Source: Bacteroidaceae bacterium (lineage in GTDB: Bacteria; Bacteroidota; Bacteroidia; Bacteroidales; Bacteroidaceae). Taken from it: DNA of 64,000 bases. This document shows positions 60,691-64,000 of this stretch, piece by piece. Made by a program: the position numbers and the translations under genes. The notes beneath the pieces are model-generated. The model was given only the letters and a program-made list of their open reading frames with translations, was not told the DNA's origin and made no database searches. The stretch's first letter is position 1; each line of letters starts with the position of its first letter. The DNA lies in contig JAGBGU010000005.1 of assembly GCA_017935785.1 (NCBI GenBank), forward strand, positions 18,040 through 82,039, written 5' to 3'.

Positions 60691-61620
60691 ATGATATACC
60701 AAGATCTTACCCAGCTTGTGGGGCATACTCCCCTACTCTCTCTCCATCGCATGGCCGTCCAGTATGAGGCTTTGGCGCAAGTGGTGGCCAAGGTGGAATC
60801 CTTCAATCCCGGCGGAAGCGTAAAGGACAGGGTCGCCCTGTCAATGATTGAGGATGCCGAGGCAAGGGGAATCCTTCAGCCCGGAGGAACTATTATAGAA
60901 CCAACCAGCGGAAACACCGGTGTGGGACTGGCATGGATAAGTCGCGTAAAGGGTTACGATGCCGTCATTGTCATGCCCGATTCCATGAGCATGGAACGGC
61001 AGAGCCTTTTGCGCGCGTCAGGTGCACGGCTAGTCCTCACACCCGGTGCGCTGGGTATGCAGGGTGCCATTGACGAGGCACAGCGCCTGTGCGGCACCAT
61101 TCCCGGAGCCGTAATATTGGGACAGTTTGCCAATCCGGCCAATCCTGAGGCGCATGAAAAGACCACTGGCGAGGAAATCTGGCACGATGCCGATGGCTGG
61201 GTGGATATCTTTGTGGCGGGAGTGGGTACGGGAGGCACGCTTACCGGTGTGGCACGCTCCCTTCGGAAGCATAATCCCAAGGTGCGGATTGTAGCGGTGG
61301 AGCCGGCAGGAAGCGCTGTGCTCAGCGGAGAAAAGGCAGGCCCTCACGGCTTGCAGGGCATCGGCGCAGGATTCATACCCGACACACTTGATACAAAACT
61401 GATAGACGAAGTAATCCGCGTAACCGATGAAGAGGCGTTCCGTGCCGGCCGCCAGCTTATTGAAACGGAAGGTCTGATGGCTGGGATAAGCAGCGGCGCC
61501 GCCGTCCATGCCGCCATGCAGTTGGCCCGCCAACCCGAGAACAAAGGCAAGCGTATTGTGGTACTGCTGCCCGATACGGGAGAACGTTATCTCAGCACAA
61601 AGCTTTTCATGCCGGAATAA
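60691..61620 (+). CDS. cysK: Cysteine synthase A (O-acetylserine sulfhydrylase)
   Basis: 309 residues, PLP enzyme of fold type II. It replaces the acetyl of O-acetylserine with sulfide. The PLP Lys is in FNPGGSVKDRVAL, the substrate loop is PTSGNTGVGLAW, the phosphate-binding glycines are in GVGTGGTLTGV, and the CysE-binding and Ser-phosphate region is GISSGAAV. The partner cysE is at 10-11 kb. It shares a transcript with the HAD-hotdog gene. Confidence 0.96.
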   Translation: MIYQDLTQLVGHTPLLSLHRMAVQYEALAQVVAKVESFNPGGSVKDRVALSMIEDAEARGILQPGGTIIEPTSGNTGVGLAWISRVKGYDAVIVMPDSMSMERQSLLRASGARLVLTPGALGMQGAIDEAQRLCGTIPGAVILGQFANPANPEAHEKTTGEEIWHDADGWVDIFVAGVGTGGTLTGVARSLRKHNPKVRIVAVEPAGSAVLSGEKAGPHGLQGIGAGFIPDTLDTKLIDEVIRVTDEEAFRAGRQLIETEGLMAGISSGAAVHAAMQLARQPENKGKRIVVLLPDTGERYLSTKLFMPE

Positions 61621-61661
61621 GTTTTTACTATACCAGGCTTAATAATTTTAGAAAAATTGGC

Positions 61662-61669
61662 TATATTTG
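61662..61669 (+). promoter_or_regulatory. -7 box of the DUF4160-DUF2442 pair
   Basis: TATATTTG, 30 bases before ATG 61699. Confidence 0.55.
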
Positions 61670-61698
61670 CAATGTAAAACAAAATAAACAAAAGATGT

Positions 61699-61956
61699 AT
61701 GCCCGAAATATGTAGATTTTATGGAATCATAATAACGATGTTCTTCAATGAGCATAATCCGCCACATTTTCATGTTCGTTACATGGAACATAGAGCATTG
61801 ATAGACATTGCAAGCGGTACAATTACCGGAACAATGCCAAGACGTGCTTTGAAAATGATTTATGAATGGCTTGATTTACATCAAGATGAACTGATGGATA
61901 ATTGGAATCGTTTACAGCGTGGAGAAGATTTTAAGAAAATTAATCCACTGGAATAA
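61699..61956 (+). CDS. DUF4160 protein
   Basis: 85 residues, MPEICRFYGIIITMFFNEHNPPHFHVRY and onward. The start and the NPPHFHV motif are diagnostic of DUF4160, small cytoplasmic proteins nearly always followed by DUF2442. Toxin-antitoxin function has been suggested for such pairs but I know of no firm proof for this one. The gene is A/T-richer than its neighbours, which fits a mobile origin. The partner starts five bases after the stop. Confidence 0.88.
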   Translation: MPEICRFYGIIITMFFNEHNPPHFHVRYMEHRALIDIASGTITGTMPRRALKMIYEWLDLHQDELMDNWNRLQRGEDFKKINPLE

Positions 61957-61961
61957 GAAGA

Positions 61962-62216
61962 ATGATTATGGAACTGATTTGGATTACAGCAGTCAAGGTG
62001 TTAGAAGGACACAGACTTCATCTTACTTTCAATAACGGAACGTGCAAGGAGTTTGATTTTGCGCAAGTATTGGCCAAGGGACAGCCCATATTTGAACCAT
62101 TGAATAACTTGTCTGTGTTCAGAAACATTGCTTTAGATGGTTGGACAGTTACTTGGCAGGACGGAACGATAGACATAGCTCCCGAATATCTTTATGAGCA
62201 TGGCGTAACGGTGTGA
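61962..62216 (+). CDS. DUF2442 protein
   Basis: 84 residues. The beta-rich fold has WITAVKVLEGHRLHLTFNNG, EFDFAQVL, NLSVFRNIALDGWTVTWQDG and IDIAPEYLYEHG, which fit DUF2442. It may start at either of two Met codons (61962 or 61968). With DUF4160 upstream it forms a two-gene unit closed by a very strong terminator. DUF2442 may be the DNA-binding or antitoxin partner; this is inference. Confidence 0.88.
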   Translation: MIMELIWITAVKVLEGHRLHLTFNNGTCKEFDFAQVLAKGQPIFEPLNNLSVFRNIALDGWTVTWQDGTIDIAPEYLYEHGVTV

Positions 62217-62240
62217 CGAGTAATTACTGCAAATCAAAAT

Positions 62241-62286
62241 AATCCCTCTGAAATTCTTTACTGTTTCGGAGGGATTTTCTTTTTTG
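62241..62286 (+). terminator. Strong intrinsic terminator after the DUF2442 gene
   Basis: AATCCCTCTGAAA (62241-62253) pairs with TTTCGGAGGGATT (62264-62276), 13 bp with one wobble, followed by TTCTTTTTT. Confidence 0.93.
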
Positions 62287-62309
62287 ATGCGGTATTTTGA
62301 GGTTTATTG

Positions 62310-62339
62310 TTGAAAATCATATTATTTTGTTTATCTTTG
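62310..62339 (+). promoter_or_regulatory. GH28 promoter
   Basis: TTG (62310-62312), 19-base spacer, TATCTTTG (62332-62339), 20 bases before the GH28 ATG. Close to consensus. Confidence 0.8.
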
Positions 62340-62359
62340 TCCATTGAAAAAACAAGAAA

Positions 62360-63688
62360 ATGATGAGGAAGTACATAATACCGGTTCTTATTCTGCTTTT
62401 ATGCAGCATGTATGTCAACGCAAAGGACAAGTGGCCCGATGGTACGACTGTGTCCGAATGGTTTGCCAAGACCAGGCAAGTGGATGTAAAGACATTGGGC
62501 AGGCAGTACATAATCACTGATCATGGCGTGGAGCGGGACAGCGCTCTGCTGCAGACCAAACAGATACAGGCTGTGATTGACAAGGCTGCAGCCAATGGCG
62601 GTGGCGTGGTGGTGATTCCCGAGGGCACTTTCCTCAGCGGATCGCTCTTCTTCAAGCCTGGTACGCATATGCACCTGCAGAAAGGTGCTGTGCTTAAGGG
62701 TAGCGATTTCATAGGCGATTTCAAACTCATCGATACACGAATGGAGGGGCAGAACCTCAAGTATTTTGCTGCCTTGGTAAATGTCATCGGTTGCGATGGC
62801 TTCACTCTTTCGGGCGAGGGTACCATCAACGGGAATGGCCTGCGCTATTGGAAACAGTTTTGGATTCGTCGCAAGTATAACAGCCAATGCACCAATCTTG
62901 ATGAGATGCGTCCGCGGCTGGTGTTTGTTCAGGGCAGCGACGATGTGCGGCTCCAGGGCGTGCGTCTTGTTAATTCGCCCTTTTGGACTACACATCTTTA
63001 CCAGTGCAACCGAGTGAAGATATCTGGGCTCCACATATTTGCCCCTTCTGCACCGGTACCGGCGCCCAGCAGCGATGCCATCGATATCGACGTGTGTAAA
63101 GACGTGCATATAACCGGTTGCTACTTCTCGGTCAATGACGATGCCGTAGCCCTAAAAGGAGGAAAGGGACCCTGGGCACACAAAGATACCGTGAACAACG
63201 GAGAGAACCGCAACATCATCATTGAGGACTGCACTTATGGATTCTGTCATAGTATGCTCACTTGTGGCAGCGAATCCCTGCACAACTATAACATTGTCTT
63301 GCGCAATTGCGAGGTAAAGGATGCCGCGCGAATGCTTTGGCTCAAGATGCGTCCGGATACCGAACAGAACTACGAGTACATCACCGTGGAGGGCATACGC
63401 GGCAAAGTTAATAGCATGCTTTATGTGAAACCCTGGACACAATTCTTCGACTTGAAGGGGCGCAAGGATATGCCCTACTCGCGCTCGTCCAACGTGGTGC
63501 TGAGCAACATCAACCTCAACTGCAAAGTTGTATTTGACGTGCAGAAGGCTCTTGACCAATACAGTCTCAAGGATTTTACCTTCAAGAACATTGAAGCGAC
63601 GGCATCGGACAGACCCGAGCTTCATGTTGATTATGTGGAAAACTTTACGCTGAAAAACGTGAAGGTGAACGGCCAAAAGGTTAACTGA
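62360..63688 (+). CDS. Secreted GH28 polygalacturonase-type enzyme
   Basis: 442 residues with signal peptide MMRKYIIPVLILLLCSMYVNA. The right-handed beta-helix has GH28 landmarks: SSDAIDID (Asp239), VNDDAVALKGG (Asp260-Asp261), CHSMLTCGSES (His297) and a C-terminal WLKMRPD in place of the usual RIK. GH28 enzymes hydrolyse galacturonan or rhamnogalacturonan; bacterial exo-acting forms and xylogalacturonanases share this pattern. The altered RIK suggests a non-homogalacturonan substrate. It is monocistronic. Together with GH127 and GH43 it points to pectin side-chain use. Confidence 0.87.
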   Translation: MMRKYIIPVLILLLCSMYVNAKDKWPDGTTVSEWFAKTRQVDVKTLGRQYIITDHGVERDSALLQTKQIQAVIDKAAANGGGVVVIPEGTFLSGSLFFKPGTHMHLQKGAVLKGSDFIGDFKLIDTRMEGQNLKYFAALVNVIGCDGFTLSGEGTINGNGLRYWKQFWIRRKYNSQCTNLDEMRPRLVFVQGSDDVRLQGVRLVNSPFWTTHLYQCNRVKISGLHIFAPSAPVPAPSSDAIDIDVCKDVHITGCYFSVNDDAVALKGGKGPWAHKDTVNNGENRNIIIEDCTYGFCHSMLTCGSESLHNYNIVLRNCEVKDAARMLWLKMRPDTEQNYEYITVEGIRGKVNSMLYVKPWTQFFDLKGRKDMPYSRSSNVVLSNINLNCKVVFDVQKALDQYSLKDFTFKNIEATASDRPELHVDYVENFTLKNVKVNGQKVN

Positions 63689-64000
63689 TCCTTTGCCGGA
63701 ATGGTGGAGAAAGAAACTGCTTCTTCACTGATAAGGGCAAACATTTTGTTGCCCAAATATCAGGTAAAGATTCTTTACAAAATTGTGTAGGTGTATACGT
63801 GCTAATAAGAATACAGCAAGGAGTTAAATCCCAGTTGGCTGGAAACCTTGTTTTTTTGGGGGGGGTATTGGATTTTCCCCGCTTTTGTGTCGTATTTTAC
63901 GTTTATCGCCTTTAATAATGCTATAAATGATAAGGTAAAAAGATTTGACAAATCAATACCGATGTAATGTTGTCCAATTCTTTTCAGGGTGGAACATCAT
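63689..64000. other. Right edge without a recognisable gene
   Basis: No supported coding frame. CCCAGTTGGCTGGAAACC near 63829 resembles part of the inverted repeat at 26382-26411, and TTTTTTTGGGGGGGG near 63850 is a homopolymer run prone to slippage. Confidence 0.5.

Overview
The window is a stretch of a Bacteroidales chromosome. The evidence is the Bacteroidota promoter form (a -7 box TAnnTTTG with TTG/TTTG about 18-23 bases upstream), the near absence of Shine-Dalgarno sites, and family content typical of the order: a TMEM260-like GT117 membrane protein, a TGS-uridine-kinase fusion, a HAD-hotdog menaquinone thioesterase fusion, DUF4294, PepSY-like and FKBP lipoproteins, and many secreted glycoside hydrolases. 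The genus cannot be fixed from sequence alone; Bacteroidaceae or Prevotellaceae are the likely homes. I found no tRNA, rRNA, CRISPR array, transposase or phage gene.

Left part (1-37.4 kb), mostly minus strand: a cut-off polysaccharide deacetylase and a GT117-type membrane protein; a tight operon cysE-rlmL-like-DPP-purD-membrane protein-DedA/YqaA; two small plus-strand secreted genes; then a ten-gene minus-strand array (Lrp, amidotransferase/dipeptidase fusion, glutaminyl cyclase, sufE, dusB, U32 protein, SGNH hydrolase, phytase-esterase-like, GH43, FAD oxidoreductase). An AT-rich, partly decayed patch (25.0-26.6 kb) precedes three tandem FKBP prolyl isomerases. Plus-strand genes follow: a sirtuin, a nucleoside kinase, a Fur-family regulator, gdhA, and a beta-helix (GH141-like) enzyme boxed in by dispersed repeats. 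nadA is the last leftward gene.

At about 37.4-37.8 kb, between the divergent nadA and a SpoU-type RNA methylase, lies an AT-rich gap with several DnaA-box sequences. Gene direction switches here (about 26 kb minus versus 8 kb plus to the left; about 16 kb plus versus 8 kb minus to the right). In the blocks I counted, strand composition also shifts from C-rich to G-rich on the plus strand. This is a credible candidate for the chromosomal replication origin and is the most notable signal in the window.

Right part (37.8-64 kb), mostly plus strand: GH16; an L-fucose cluster (fucI, mutarotase, fucP, GH20); pflB-pflA; GH127 plus a Tat-exported phosphoesterase; a radical SAM protein; DUF4294; GH76 with a type IX-like tail; nadB-trkH; PBP4; the HAD-hotdog thioesterase with cysK behind a structured leader; a DUF4160-DUF2442 pair; and GH28. 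Taken together this is a saccharolytic, fermentative anaerobe that makes NAD from aspartate (nadB and nadA are both here, far apart), makes cysteine (cysE and cysK, far apart), assimilates ammonium through GdhA and forages host or plant glycans. No SusC/SusD pair or hybrid sensor accompanies the hydrolases in this window.
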